From: Streptomyces sp. B3I8
GTDB taxonomy: Bacteria > Actinomycetota > Actinomycetes > Streptomycetales > Streptomycetaceae
DNA length: 64,000 nt
Assembly: GCF_030816915.1 (NCBI RefSeq)
Contig: NZ_JAUSYN010000002.1
Span: forward strand, 1,215,501 to 1,279,500
Reading direction: 5' to 3'
Numbering within the stretch: position 1 is the first letter of the stretch; each line of letters begins with the position of its first letter. A program made the translations under genes and the position numbers. A model generated the notes under the pieces. The model was given only the letters and a program-made list of their open reading frames with translations. It was not told where the DNA came from and did no database searches. Of this stretch, positions 49,212 to 56,869 are shown piece by piece.

Positions 49212-50867
49212 TCACCCCACCGTGCGCGCCGCCGCGCGGCCCGCCGTGCGGCCGGAGAAGAGGCAGCCGCCCAGGAACGTGCCCTCCAGGGCGCGGTAGC
49301 CGTGGACGCCGCCGCCGCCGAAGCCGGCGGCCTCTCCGGCGGCGTAGAGGCCCGGGACCGGTTCGCCGCCGTCGGCCAGGACCCGCGAGGAGAGGTCGGT
49401 CTCCAGGCCGCCGAGCGTCTTGCGGGTGAGGATGTGCAGCTTGACGGCGATCAGCGGGCCCGCGGCGGGGTCGAGGATGCGGTGCAACGGAGCGGTGCGG
49501 ATCAGCCGGTCGCCGACGAATCTGCGCGCCCCGCGGACCGCGGTCACCTGGAGGTCCTTGGTGTACGGGTTGGTGACCTCGCGGTCGCGCGCGACGATCT
49601 CGCGGCGCAGCTCCACCTCGTCGATGAGCGGCTCCTCGGTGAGCGCGTTCATGCGGCGCACCAGTGCGCCGAGGTCCTTCTCGACGACGAAGTCGGCACC
49701 GTGGTCCATGAACGCCCGCACCGGTCCCGGCACGTCCTGCCGCACACGCCCGAGCAGCTCGCGCACCGACTTCCCCGTCAGGTCGGGGTTCTGCTCGGAG
49801 CCGGAGAGGGCGAACTCCTTGCCGATGATCTTCTGGTCGAGGACGAACCACGTGTGGTCGTACCCGGTGCGCATGATGTGTTCGAGCGTGCCGAGGGTGT
49901 CGAAGCCGGGGAAGAGCGGCACCGGGAGCCGCCGGCCGCGCGCGTCGAGCCAGAGCGAGGAGGGGCCGGGCAGGATGCGGATGCCGTGCTTGTCCCAGAC
50001 GGGGTTCCAGTTCTGGATGCCCTCGGTGTAGTGCCACATCCGGTCGCGGTTGATCACGCGGGCACCGGCCGCCTCGGCGATGCCGAGCATCTTGCCGTCG
50101 ACGTGCGCGGGGACGCCGGAGATCATGTGCGCGGGCGGGGTGCCGAGCCGTTCGGGCCAGTGGGCGCGGACCAGGTCGAAGTTGCCGCCGATCCCGCCGG
50201 AGGTGACGATCACCGCCTGGGCCCGGAACTCGAAGGCGCCGGTGACGGTGCGGCTGCTGCCTTGTCCGCGCGGCACGTCCGAGGGTTCCAGCACCTCCCC
50301 GGTGACCGTGTCGAGGGCGCCGCCGGAGCGGGACAGCCCGGTGACCCGGTGGCGGAACGCGAGCCGCACGAGGCCGCGGGCGACGCCCTCCCGCACCCGG
50401 CGCTCGAACGGTTCGACCACCCCGGGCCCGGTCCCCCACGTGATGTGGAAGCGCGGTACCGAGTTGCCGTGCCCGATGGCGCCGTAACCGCCGCGCTCGG
50501 CCCAGTTCACGAGGGGGAAGAACCGTACGCCCTGCCGGCGCAGCCAGGCCCGCTTCTCCCCGGCCGCGAAGTCGACGTACGCCTCGGCCCAGCGGCGCGG
50601 CCAGTGGTCCTCCGGGCGGTCGAACGCGGCCGTGCCCATCCAGTCCTGGAGGGCGAGCGCGTGGCTGTCCCGGATCCGCAGGCGGCGCTGCTCGGGCGAG
50701 TCGACGAGGAACAGGCCGCCGAAGGACCAGAACGCCTGGCCGCCCATCGACTGCTCGGGCTCCTGGTCGAGGAGAAGGACCTTTCGGCCGGCGTCCACCA
50801 GTTCCGCCGTCGCCGCGAGACCGGCGAGGCCCGCCCCGATCACGATGACATCAGCGTCGTAGGCCAT
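49212..50867 (-). CDS. FAD-binding dehydrogenase (KstD/fumarate-reductase-like)
   Basis: A 551-residue flavoprotein. The N-terminal dinucleotide motif DVIVIGAGLAGLAATAELVD and GGQAFWSFGGLFLVDSPEQR are typical of the fumarate reductase/3-ketosteroid dehydrogenase family, and GGLETDLSSRVLADGGEPVP with GLYAAGEAAGFGGGGVHGYR is the C-terminal FAD-contact region. This long actinobacterial type is annotated only as FAD-binding dehydrogenase. The substrate is unknown. A TetR-type operator-like word sits about 48-63 bp upstream, resembling those of the acyl-CoA module at 53.7-59.4 kb. Confidence 0.9.
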   Translation of the reverse strand: MAYDADVIVIGAGLAGLAATAELVDAGRKVLLLDQEPEQSMGGQAFWSFGGLFLVDSPEQRRLRIRDSHALALQDWMGTAAFDRPEDHWPRRWAEAYVDFAAGEKRAWLRRQGVRFFPLVNWAERGGYGAIGHGNSVPRFHITWGTGPGVVEPFERRVREGVARGLVRLAFRHRVTGLSRSGGALDTVTGEVLEPSDVPRGQGSSRTVTGAFEFRAQAVIVTSGGIGGNFDLVRAHWPERLGTPPAHMISGVPAHVDGKMLGIAEAAGARVINRDRMWHYTEGIQNWNPVWDKHGIRILPGPSSLWLDARGRRLPVPLFPGFDTLGTLEHIMRTGYDHTWFVLDQKIIGKEFALSGSEQNPDLTGKSVRELLGRVRQDVPGPVRAFMDHGADFVVEKDLGALVRRMNALTEEPLIDEVELRREIVARDREVTNPYTKDLQVTAVRGARRFVGDRLIRTAPLHRILDPAAGPLIAVKLHILTRKTLGGLETDLSSRVLADGGEPVPGLYAAGEAAGFGGGGVHGYRALEGTFLGGCLFSGRTAGRAAARTVG

Positions 50868-50914
50868 GCGCGCGTCCTCTCGTACCCGTCGTCGTACCGC
50901 ACCGCCGGCCTTTG

Positions 50915-50930
50915 TTACCGACTGGTCAGA
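50915..50930. promoter_or_regulatory. Operator-like word TTACCGACTGGTCAGA before FAD dehydrogenase
   Basis: TTACCGACTGGTCAG matches the first acyl-CoA-module operator (ATACCGACCGGTCGG) at 12 of 15 positions and lies in the dehydrogenase leader. It may be a third site for the same TetR or a site for a related one. Confidence 0.4.
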
Positions 50931-51083
50931 TCCTTGGGTACGCGCGTGACCACGTCAACCGTCCGCAGGCCTGACCGACGAGCGCGTCACACCCGCCGCA
51001 CTCGGGGGCGGGGCGCGGCGGGGGCCGCTACAGTCGGCGGGATACGCCTTCCGTGACCCCGCTGAGTTATCGAGGTACACAGC

Positions 51084-52010
51084 GTGTCGGTACTGGTCCT
51101 GGTTCTCTCGGTGAGCGCCGCCGTCTGTCTGGGCGTCGGGTTCGTGCTCCAGCAGAACGCCGCCCGGCAGGCACCGTTGAGCGACTTCCTCTCCCCGCGG
51201 CTGCTGCTCGACCTGATGCGGGTGCCGCGCTGGCTGGGCGGCATCGGATGCATGATCGTCGGCATGGTGCTGGGCGCGGTCGCGCTGTCCCGGGGCGAGG
51301 TGTCCCTGGTCGAGCCGCTGCTCGCCACGAACCTGCTGTTCGCGCTGGTCATGTCCCGGCACTGGCCGCGTACCGCGCAGGCCCGCCGACCGCTGGGCCG
51401 GCAGGGCTGGTCGGGGCTCGCGCTGCTGGCGGGGGGTGTCACCGCGTTCATCGTCGCGGGCCGGCCGAGCGGCGGGCAGGCCGTCGCCGATCCCGTGCGG
51501 CACTGGGCCATCGTCGGTTCGATGGCCGGACTGGCGCTGCTGCTGACGACGGCGGCGAAACGCTCCCGGATGAGCGCGGCGCCGGTGCTGCTCGCACTCG
51601 CCGCGGGGCTGCTGTACGGCATGCAGGACGCGCTGACCCGAGTGAGCGGGCAGCGGTTCGGCCATGGCGGCCCGACCGAACTGTTCACCGGCTGGCAGCC
51701 GTACGCCGTCGTGGTGTGCGGGGTGACGGGGCTGCTGCTGGTGCAGAGCGCGTTCGAGACGGCGTCGCTGCGGATGTCGCTCCCGGCGCTGACGGCGGCG
51801 GAGCCGCTGGCCGGGATCACCTGCGGGGTCGGCTTCCTCGGCGACCGCCTGCGCACAGATGTCGGCGCGCTGGCCTGGGAGGCGGCGGGTCTTGCGGCGA
51901 TCGTCGTCGGCATCGTGCTGCTGGGTGCGCATCCGGCGATGCCGTGCGGAGCGGTTGTGCCGGGCCGTGAGACGGAGCCCGGCCATGACCGGGACCTGCA
52001 GGCGTACTGA
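51084..52010 (+). CDS. DMT-superfamily transporter (EamA-like)
   Basis: A 308-residue membrane protein with ten hydrophobic segments in two similar halves. The first helix, VLSVSAAVCLGVGFVLQQNA, with its QQ pair, GIGCMIVGMVLGAVALSRGE and SLVEPLLATNLLFALVMSRH are typical of actinobacterial DMT transporters. The second half repeats this with AAEPLAGITCGVGFLGDRLR. The substrate is unknown. GTG at 51084 follows GAGG. It diverges from the FAD dehydrogenase with 216 bp between them. Confidence 0.88.
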   Translation: MSVLVLVLSVSAAVCLGVGFVLQQNAARQAPLSDFLSPRLLLDLMRVPRWLGGIGCMIVGMVLGAVALSRGEVSLVEPLLATNLLFALVMSRHWPRTAQARRPLGRQGWSGLALLAGGVTAFIVAGRPSGGQAVADPVRHWAIVGSMAGLALLLTTAAKRSRMSAAPVLLALAAGLLYGMQDALTRVSGQRFGHGGPTELFTGWQPYAVVVCGVTGLLLVQSAFETASLRMSLPALTAAEPLAGITCGVGFLGDRLRTDVGALAWEAAGLAAIVVGIVLLGAHPAMPCGAVVPGRETEPGHDRDLQAY

Positions 52011-52029
52011 CGTACCGGCTTGCCGGGCG

Positions 52030-52065
52030 CGGTTCCCCGCACCCCTGAAGGGCACGGGGAAACCG
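52030..52065. terminator. Degenerate GTTCCCCG hairpin after DMT gene
   Basis: CGGTTCCCCG (52030-52039) pairs with CGGGGAAACCG (52055-52065) with a one-base bulge. It is a degraded copy of the terminator-like element at 26391-26441, 20 bp past the DMT stop. Confidence 0.55.
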
Positions 52066-52072
52066 GTGTTGG

Positions 52073-52630
52073 ATGGACCTCATGAGCCCCTCGGACGAAC
52101 CCCACATCCCCGATCCCGCCGACGAGATCCTCGACGTCGTCGACGTCGACGACCGTGTCGTCGGGCAGGCGCGCCGCGGCGAGGCGTACGCGCGGGGCCT
52201 GCGGCACCGCTGTGTCTTCGTCCTGGCCCGCGACGCGGCGGGCCGGATCTTCGTGCACCGCAGGACACCGACGAAGCTCGTCTTCCCCTCCTTCTACGAC
52301 ATGTTCGTCGGCGGTGTGGTCGGCGCCGGCGAGTCCTACGACGACGCGGCGCTGCGGGAGGCGGAGGAGGAGCTGGGGGTGTCCGGACTGCCGCGCCCCG
52401 AGCCGCTGTTCCGGTTCCTGTACGAGGACCCGGCGACGGGGCGGAGCTGGTGGTCGGCGGTGTACGAGGTGCGGTGCGTGCTGCCGGTGCGACCGCAGGT
52501 GGAGGAGGTCGCGTGGCACGACTTCCTCACCGACGAGGAACTGGCCGTCCGTCTCGCCGAAGGGGAGTGGGTGCCGGACGGACTGGCGGCGTGGCGGCGG
52601 CTGCGGAGCCGGCGGGGCGGGACGGGGTGA
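52073..52630 (+). CDS. Nudix hydrolase (IPP-isomerase-like subgroup)
   Basis: A 185-residue enzyme. The Nudix box GVVGAGESYDDAALREAEEELGV (residues 81-103) fits GX5EX7REUXEEXGU exactly. The upstream EILDVVDVDDRVVGQARRGE and RHRCVFVLARDAAGRIFVHR, with WWSAVYEVRC after the box, match the Nudix proteins often annotated as NTP pyrophosphohydrolase or isopentenyl-diphosphate isomerase-like (YfcD type). The true substrate is unknown. ATG 52073 or 52082 may be used. It is followed 64 bp later by a DUF202 pair. Confidence 0.9.
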   Translation: MDLMSPSDEPHIPDPADEILDVVDVDDRVVGQARRGEAYARGLRHRCVFVLARDAAGRIFVHRRTPTKLVFPSFYDMFVGGVVGAGESYDDAALREAEEELGVSGLPRPEPLFRFLYEDPATGRSWWSAVYEVRCVLPVRPQVEEVAWHDFLTDEELAVRLAEGEWVPDGLAAWRRLRSRRGGTG

Positions 52631-52694
52631 GGGCCGGCGGCTGCCGGGGCGGTCGGACGGCACGGGGTGACGACCGGCGGATAGGGTCCCGTAC

Positions 52695-53087
52695 GTGAGT
52701 GATCTGGTGCGGAACGTCCGGTCGTGGTTCGTGCCGGAGGAGGTGCGCGGGGAGGGGAGTACGCCCGACTACCGTTTCTCGCTGGCCAATGAGCGAACCT
52801 TCCTCGCCTGGCTGCGGACCGCTCTCGCCCTGATCGGCGGAGGGTTCGCCGTGGACCAGTTCCTGCCGGACCTGGGCCGGGCCTGGCGGGTCGGGCTGGC
52901 GCTCGCCCTGCTCGCCGCCGGTGTGCTGTGCGCGCTGCGGGCCGTCGACCACTGGGTGCGGTGCGAGCGGGCGATGCGGCGGGGCGAGGACCTGCCGGTG
53001 TCGCGGTTCCCCGCGCTGCTCGGCGTCCTGATCGCCGCGGTCGCCGTGGTCATGGTCGTCGTCGTGCTGCTCGGCCGGGAAGGATGA
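52695..53087 (+). CDS. YidH/DUF202 membrane protein
   Basis: A 130-residue inner-membrane protein. The DUF202 signature YRFSLANERTFLAWLRTALA opens the first of three helices. The following helices are ALALLAAGVLCALRAVDHWV and LLGVLIAAVAVVMVVVVLLG. The function is unknown. GTG at 52695 gives MSDLVRNVRSWFVPEEVRGE. Its stop overlaps the ATG of the next gene (ATGA), so the two products are made together. Confidence 0.88.
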   Translation: MSDLVRNVRSWFVPEEVRGEGSTPDYRFSLANERTFLAWLRTALALIGGGFAVDQFLPDLGRAWRVGLALALLAAGVLCALRAVDHWVRCERAMRRGEDLPVSRFPALLGVLIAAVAVVMVVVVLLGREG

Positions 53088-53518
53088 CCGGGCCGGTGGG
53101 GCGAAACCCTGCGGAACCGAACCCGGAGCAGCCGAACCCGACGGAGCCGAGTCCGACGGAGGGAAGCCCGGCAGAGGGAAGCCCGGCGGGGCGGGGCCCC
53201 GCGGTGCGGCCGGGGCGCGACCCCGGGTTGCAGCCCGAGCGCACCCGGCTGGCGTGGCGGCGCACCACGCTGTCGTGCACCGTCGCTGCCGCGCTGGCCG
53301 TCAGGACCGCGCTGCACCGCGGTTCCGTGACCGGCTACGCCGTCGGCCTGCTCGCCTGTGTCCCGTGCCTGGCCTTCCTCGCCCTGGCGCAGCTGCGCAT
53401 CCGTGCCCTGGCCTCGGCGCCCGTCTCCGGTCCTCGGCCGCTGCCCGCCCGGCTCGCCGCGCTCGCCGCGCTCGGTACGGTGGCCCTCGCGGCGTGCGCG
53501 GCCGTCCTGGTGGTGTGA
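53084..53518 (+). CDS. Second DUF202 protein with disordered Pro/Glu N-terminus
   Basis: A 144-residue membrane protein translationally coupled to the preceding YidH-like gene (ATGA at 53084). Residues 8-37 repeat NPAEPNPEQPNPTEPSPTEG-like units, a disordered linker. GLQPERTRLAWRRTTLSCTV is a degenerate DUF202 signature, followed by three hydrophobic helices. Paired DUF202 proteins are common in actinobacteria and probably act as a complex. No function is known. Confidence 0.85.
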   Translation: MTGPVGRNPAEPNPEQPNPTEPSPTEGSPAEGSPAGRGPAVRPGRDPGLQPERTRLAWRRTTLSCTVAAALAVRTALHRGSVTGYAVGLLACVPCLAFLALAQLRIRALASAPVSGPRPLPARLAALAALGTVALAACAAVLVV

Positions 53519-53716
53519 GCCGCCGACGGGATCCCGCACGCGACGGCGGAGGCCCCGGTGCGCGGCAGCGCGGTCCCGCACCGGATGACAGGACCTTCCC
53601 CCGTGCGGAACACGGGCAGGTCCGGACCGGTGCTCTGGGACTTCGCGGGCACCCGCGTGCGACCGTGGTTCCCGTCACGTCGACCGTCACCCCGGCGTCG
53701 CCCACTGGACGACATA

Positions 53717-53728
53717 CCGACCGGTCGG
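53717..53728. promoter_or_regulatory. TetR-type operator 1 (CCGACCGGTCGG)
   Basis: A perfect 12-bp palindrome within ATACCGACCGGTCGGCAT, about 45-55 bp before the phosphotransferase start. The word ATACCGACCGGT recurs inverted at 59384-59395 in front of the SDR operon. This is the likely binding site of the TetR protein encoded at 56241-56843. Confidence 0.65.
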
Positions 53729-53772
53729 CATCATGAGCGGGTCACCGTTTCCCGGTTTCCGGCGTAGGAGCA

Positions 53773-54819
53773 ATGATGAGTCCAGACCATCCGCCAGGCC
53801 TCGATCCCGACCGGCTGCGCGAGCTGCTCGACCGCGAGCGGCCCGGACTCGTGCACGGTCCCCTGACCGGCCGGCTGATCGAGGGCGGACGGTCCAACCT
53901 GACGTACGCGGTCTTCGACGACACCACGAAGTGGGTCGTACGGCGGCCCCCGCTGGGCCATGTCCTGGCCACCGCGCACGACATGCGGCGCGAGCACCGG
54001 GTGATCAGCGCGCTGCACCCGACGGCCGTACCCGTTCCGCGCCCCGTCCTGCTGTGCGAGGACCCCGGGAACGAGGCGGCGCCCGGAGCGCCGTTCTACG
54101 TCATGGAGTTCGTCGAGGGCACCCCGTACCGGACCGCCGACCAGCTCGTCCCGCTCGGCCCGGAGCGGACCCGGGCGGCGCTGCTGGGGCTGGTCGACAC
54201 GCTGGTCGAGCTGCACGCCGTGGACCCGGCGGCGGTCGGGCTCGCGGACTTCGGCCGGCCCGAGGGCTTCCTCGACCGGCAGCTACGGCGCTGGGGCAAG
54301 CAGCTCGACGCCTCCCGCAACCGCGACCTGCCCGGCATCGACGAACTGCACGCCGCGCTCGGCCGCCGACTGCCGCACTCCCCCGCGCCCGCCGTCGTGC
54401 ACGGCGACTACCGGCTGGACAACGTCCTGCTCGGCGACGACGACCGGATCACCGCCATCCTGGACTGGGAGATGTCCACGCTGGGCGACCCGCTCACCGA
54501 CCTTGGTCTGCTGGCCATGTACAGCGTGCCGCTCGAGCTGCCCGACTCCCCCGTCTCCACCACGGCCACGGCCCCCGGGCACCCGTCCCCGGCCGAGCTG
54601 GTCGAGCGGTACGCCGCGCGCTCGGGGCGCGACGTCGCGGCCGTCTCCTGGTACACGGCCTTCGCCTGGTTCAAGCTCGCCGTGATCCTGGAGGGCATCC
54701 ACTACCGGTACACACTCGGCCAGACGGTCGGCGCCGGCTTCGACCGGATCGGCGACCTCGTCCCGGTCTTCATCGAGCACGGCCTGACCGCCCTGAAGCA
54801 CGGTCCCGAGGAGGACTGA
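53773..54819 (+). CDS. APH-like phosphotransferase of the ACAD10/11-LvaA type
   Basis: A 348-residue kinase-fold protein. The catalytic loop HGDYRLDN (210-217) and metal-binding DWE in ILDWEMSTLGDPLTDLGLL (229-247) are the aminoglycoside-phosphotransferase motifs in the form seen in acyl-CoA-linked members. GGRSNLTYAV and WVVRRPPLG (ATP-binding Arg/Lys region) match this group. In LvaA and the kinase part of ACAD10/11, the substrate is a 4-hydroxyacyl-CoA, which becomes 4-phosphoacyl-CoA. Here the acyl-CoA dehydrogenase gene follows 6 bp after the stop, which supports that role over antibiotic resistance. ATG 53773 or 53776. Confidence 0.9.
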   Translation: MMSPDHPPGLDPDRLRELLDRERPGLVHGPLTGRLIEGGRSNLTYAVFDDTTKWVVRRPPLGHVLATAHDMRREHRVISALHPTAVPVPRPVLLCEDPGNEAAPGAPFYVMEFVEGTPYRTADQLVPLGPERTRAALLGLVDTLVELHAVDPAAVGLADFGRPEGFLDRQLRRWGKQLDASRNRDLPGIDELHAALGRRLPHSPAPAVVHGDYRLDNVLLGDDDRITAILDWEMSTLGDPLTDLGLLAMYSVPLELPDSPVSTTATAPGHPSPAELVERYAARSGRDVAAVSWYTAFAWFKLAVILEGIHYRYTLGQTVGAGFDRIGDLVPVFIEHGLTALKHGPEED

Positions 54820-54825
54820 ACCGTC

Positions 54826-56040
54826 ATGGACTTCGCGTTCGACGCAACGACCGAGGAGCTGCGCGCCAGGCTCCTGACCTTCATGGACGAGCACGTGTAC
54901 CCGGCCGAGGCGGTGGCCGAGGAGCAGCGGGCCCGGCTCGCCTCGCCGTGGGACACCCCGGCGGTGGTCGAGGAGCTCAAGGCGGAGGCCCGCCGGCAGG
55001 GCCTGTGGAACCTCTTCCTGCCCGACGCCGAGTACGGCGCCGGCCTCACCAACCTCCAGTACGCGCCCCTCGCCGAGATCACCGGCCGCTCCCCGCACCT
55101 CGCGCCGACCGCGCTGAACTGCGCGGCGCCGGACACCGGCAACATGGAGGTGCTGGCCCAGTTCGGCGACGAGCGGCAGAGGAAGCAGTGGCTGGAGCCA
55201 CTGCTGGCCGGTGAGATCCGCTCGGCGTTCGCGATGACCGAGCCGGAGGTGGCGTCGTCGGACGCCACGAACGTCGAGACCCGGATCGACCGCGAGGGCG
55301 ACCAGTACGTCATCACCGGGCGCAAGTGGTACATCTCCGGGGCGATGAACCCCGACTGCAAGATCTTCATCGTGATGGGCAAGACCGATCCGGACGGCGC
55401 CGACGTGCGCCGGCAGCAGTCCATGGTGCTCGTGCCGCGGGACACCCCCGGGGTGACGGTGAAGCGTGCGATGCGGGTCTTCGGCTACGAGGACCACTCC
55501 CACGGCGGGCACGCGGAGGTCCTCTTCGACCACGTGCGGGTGCCGGTGTCGAGCCTGGTCGGCGAGGAGGGCGGCGGGTTCGCCATCGCGCAGGCGCGGC
55601 TGGGGCCGGGGCGGATCCACCACTGCATGCGGCTGATCGGCATGGCCGAGCGGGCGATCGAGCTGATGTGCCGGCGGGCGGTGTCCCGGACGGCGTTCGG
55701 CAAGGCGCTGGCGCAGCAGGGCGTGGTGCAGAACTGGATCGCGGACGCGCGGGTGGCGGTGGAGCAGTCGCGGCTGCTGGTGCTGAAGACCGCGTGGCTG
55801 ATGGACACGGTGGGGAACCGGGGAGCGCACACGGAGATCCAGGCCATCAAGATCGCGACGCCGCGGACGGTCGTCGACATCCTCGACCGGGCGATCCAGC
55901 TCCACGGGGCGGGGGGTGTCAGCCAGGACTTCCCGCTGGCGGAGCTGTACGCGTCCGCCCGCACGTTGATGCTCGCGGACGGGCCCGACGAGGTGCACCA
56001 ACGGTCGCTGGCGCGGCGGGAGTTGAAGCGGTACGTGTAG
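54826..56040 (+). CDS. Acyl-CoA dehydrogenase, ACAD10/11-LvaC type
   Basis: A 404-residue flavoenzyme. AFAMTEPEVASSDATNVETR and ITGRKWYISGAMNPDCKIFI are closest to ACAD11. The C-terminal LHGAGGVSQDFPLAELYASA and LADGPDEVH (384-391) replace the usual EGT-type end of ordinary ACADs. These variants act on 4-phosphoacyl-CoA and eliminate phosphate rather than perform plain dehydrogenation. The gene lies 6 bp after the phosphotransferase gene and is translated from the same message. A repeat with a hairpin follows. Confidence 0.92.
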   Translation: MDFAFDATTEELRARLLTFMDEHVYPAEAVAEEQRARLASPWDTPAVVEELKAEARRQGLWNLFLPDAEYGAGLTNLQYAPLAEITGRSPHLAPTALNCAAPDTGNMEVLAQFGDERQRKQWLEPLLAGEIRSAFAMTEPEVASSDATNVETRIDREGDQYVITGRKWYISGAMNPDCKIFIVMGKTDPDGADVRRQQSMVLVPRDTPGVTVKRAMRVFGYEDHSHGGHAEVLFDHVRVPVSSLVGEEGGGFAIAQARLGPGRIHHCMRLIGMAERAIELMCRRAVSRTAFGKALAQQGVVQNWIADARVAVEQSRLLVLKTAWLMDTVGNRGAHTEIQAIKIATPRTVVDILDRAIQLHGAGGVSQDFPLAELYASARTLMLADGPDEVHQRSLARRELKRYV

Positions 56041-56100
56041 CCGGCGGCTCGCTGCCGTGAAGGGTGCCCGGGGTGGGGGCAGGGGTGCGCCGGATGGTGC

Positions 56101-56143
56101 GGCGGGGGTTTTCCCGCCCCCGCCGCCCTTGCCCTTGCTGTCC
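56101..56143 (+). repeat. C-rich intergenic repeat copy 3 with a short hairpin
   Basis: 56112-56143 matches the 32-base repeat (copies 26308, 44764) at 28 positions. GCGGGGG (56101-56107) pairs with CCCCCGC (56116-56122), so the copy can act as terminator of the phosphotransferase-ACAD operon. Homology to copy 1 extends to about 56190. Confidence 0.65.
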
Positions 56144-56240
56144 CTTCAAGGAGCGCTGCCCCCTGGACCCCGAACGTGCGGGCACGTCGTGGCTGATCAC
56201 GGCCGCCCGACCGGCGCGTATCCCCGAACTGCGCGTCGTC

Positions 56241-56843
56241 CTAGGGCCGCAGTGCGCGCAGGAGCAGGTCGGCCAGGTGGTCGGCGACTTCCTGGGGGCC
56301 CAGCGGGCCCCCGGGCCGGTACCACGTCGACAGGTGGTGGACGGAGCCGAAGTGGTAGTCCACGACCAGGTCCGCCGGTGTCGCCGTGGAGAAGACGCCC
56401 GTCCGCTGTCCCTCCTCGATCAGCGCCCGGAAGCGCTCGTGGTAGCGGCGGCGCTCCGCCCGTACCTGCTTGTTCTTCTCCGGGCTGAGGTGGTGCATCG
56501 AGCGGAAGAAGATCGACGCGTCGTCGAGGTTCTCGATCGTCGTGACGACGACGTCCGCCGCCGCGCCCCGCAGCCGCTTCTCCACCGGCTCGTCGGCGTC
56601 CGCGAACGCGTCCAGGCGTTCCTGCTGGACGCGCAGCACCCGCGCGTACACCTCGTGCAGGAGATCGTCCTTGGAGCCGAAGTAGTGGTAGAGCGCGCCC
56701 TTGGTGACGCCCGCCGCCTCGACGATCTCCTGCACGGACGTGCGGTCGTAGCCCTGCTCGGCGAAGAGCCGGGTGGCGGCGGCGAGCAGCCGCTGCGGGA
56801 CGGGGGTGCCGTCTCCGTCCGTGGTTCTGGGCACTGCCGCCAC
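56241..56843 (-). CDS. TetR-family repressor of the acyl-CoA module
   Basis: A 200-residue regulator. The HTH is RLFAEQGYDRTSVQEIVEAA and GVTKGALYHYFGSKDDLLHE (about 22-61). The ligand domain is helical and contains FFRSMHHLSPEKNKQVRAER, typical of fatty-acid or acyl-CoA-responsive TetR proteins near ACAD genes. It is the last gene of the SDR-ligase-TetR operon, 26 bp after the ligase stop. GTG at 56843 follows GAGGAAAGGCAG. GTG 56834 is an alternative. Confidence 0.88.
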   Translation of the reverse strand: MAAVPRTTDGDGTPVPQRLLAAATRLFAEQGYDRTSVQEIVEAAGVTKGALYHYFGSKDDLLHEVYARVLRVQQERLDAFADADEPVEKRLRGAAADVVVTTIENLDDASIFFRSMHHLSPEKNKQVRAERRRYHERFRALIEEGQRTGVFSTATPADLVVDYHFGSVHHLSTWYRPGGPLGPQEVADHLADLLLRALRP

Positions 56844-56869
56844 CTGCCTTTCCTCGTTGCTGCCTACGA

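Noticed and set aside
53773..54819. Phosphotransferase as an antibiotic-resistance gene
   Set aside because: HGDYRLDN and DWEMSTLGDP together with the 6-bp linkage to an ACAD10/11-type gene fit the acyl-CoA-linked group better than aminoglycoside phosphotransferases.
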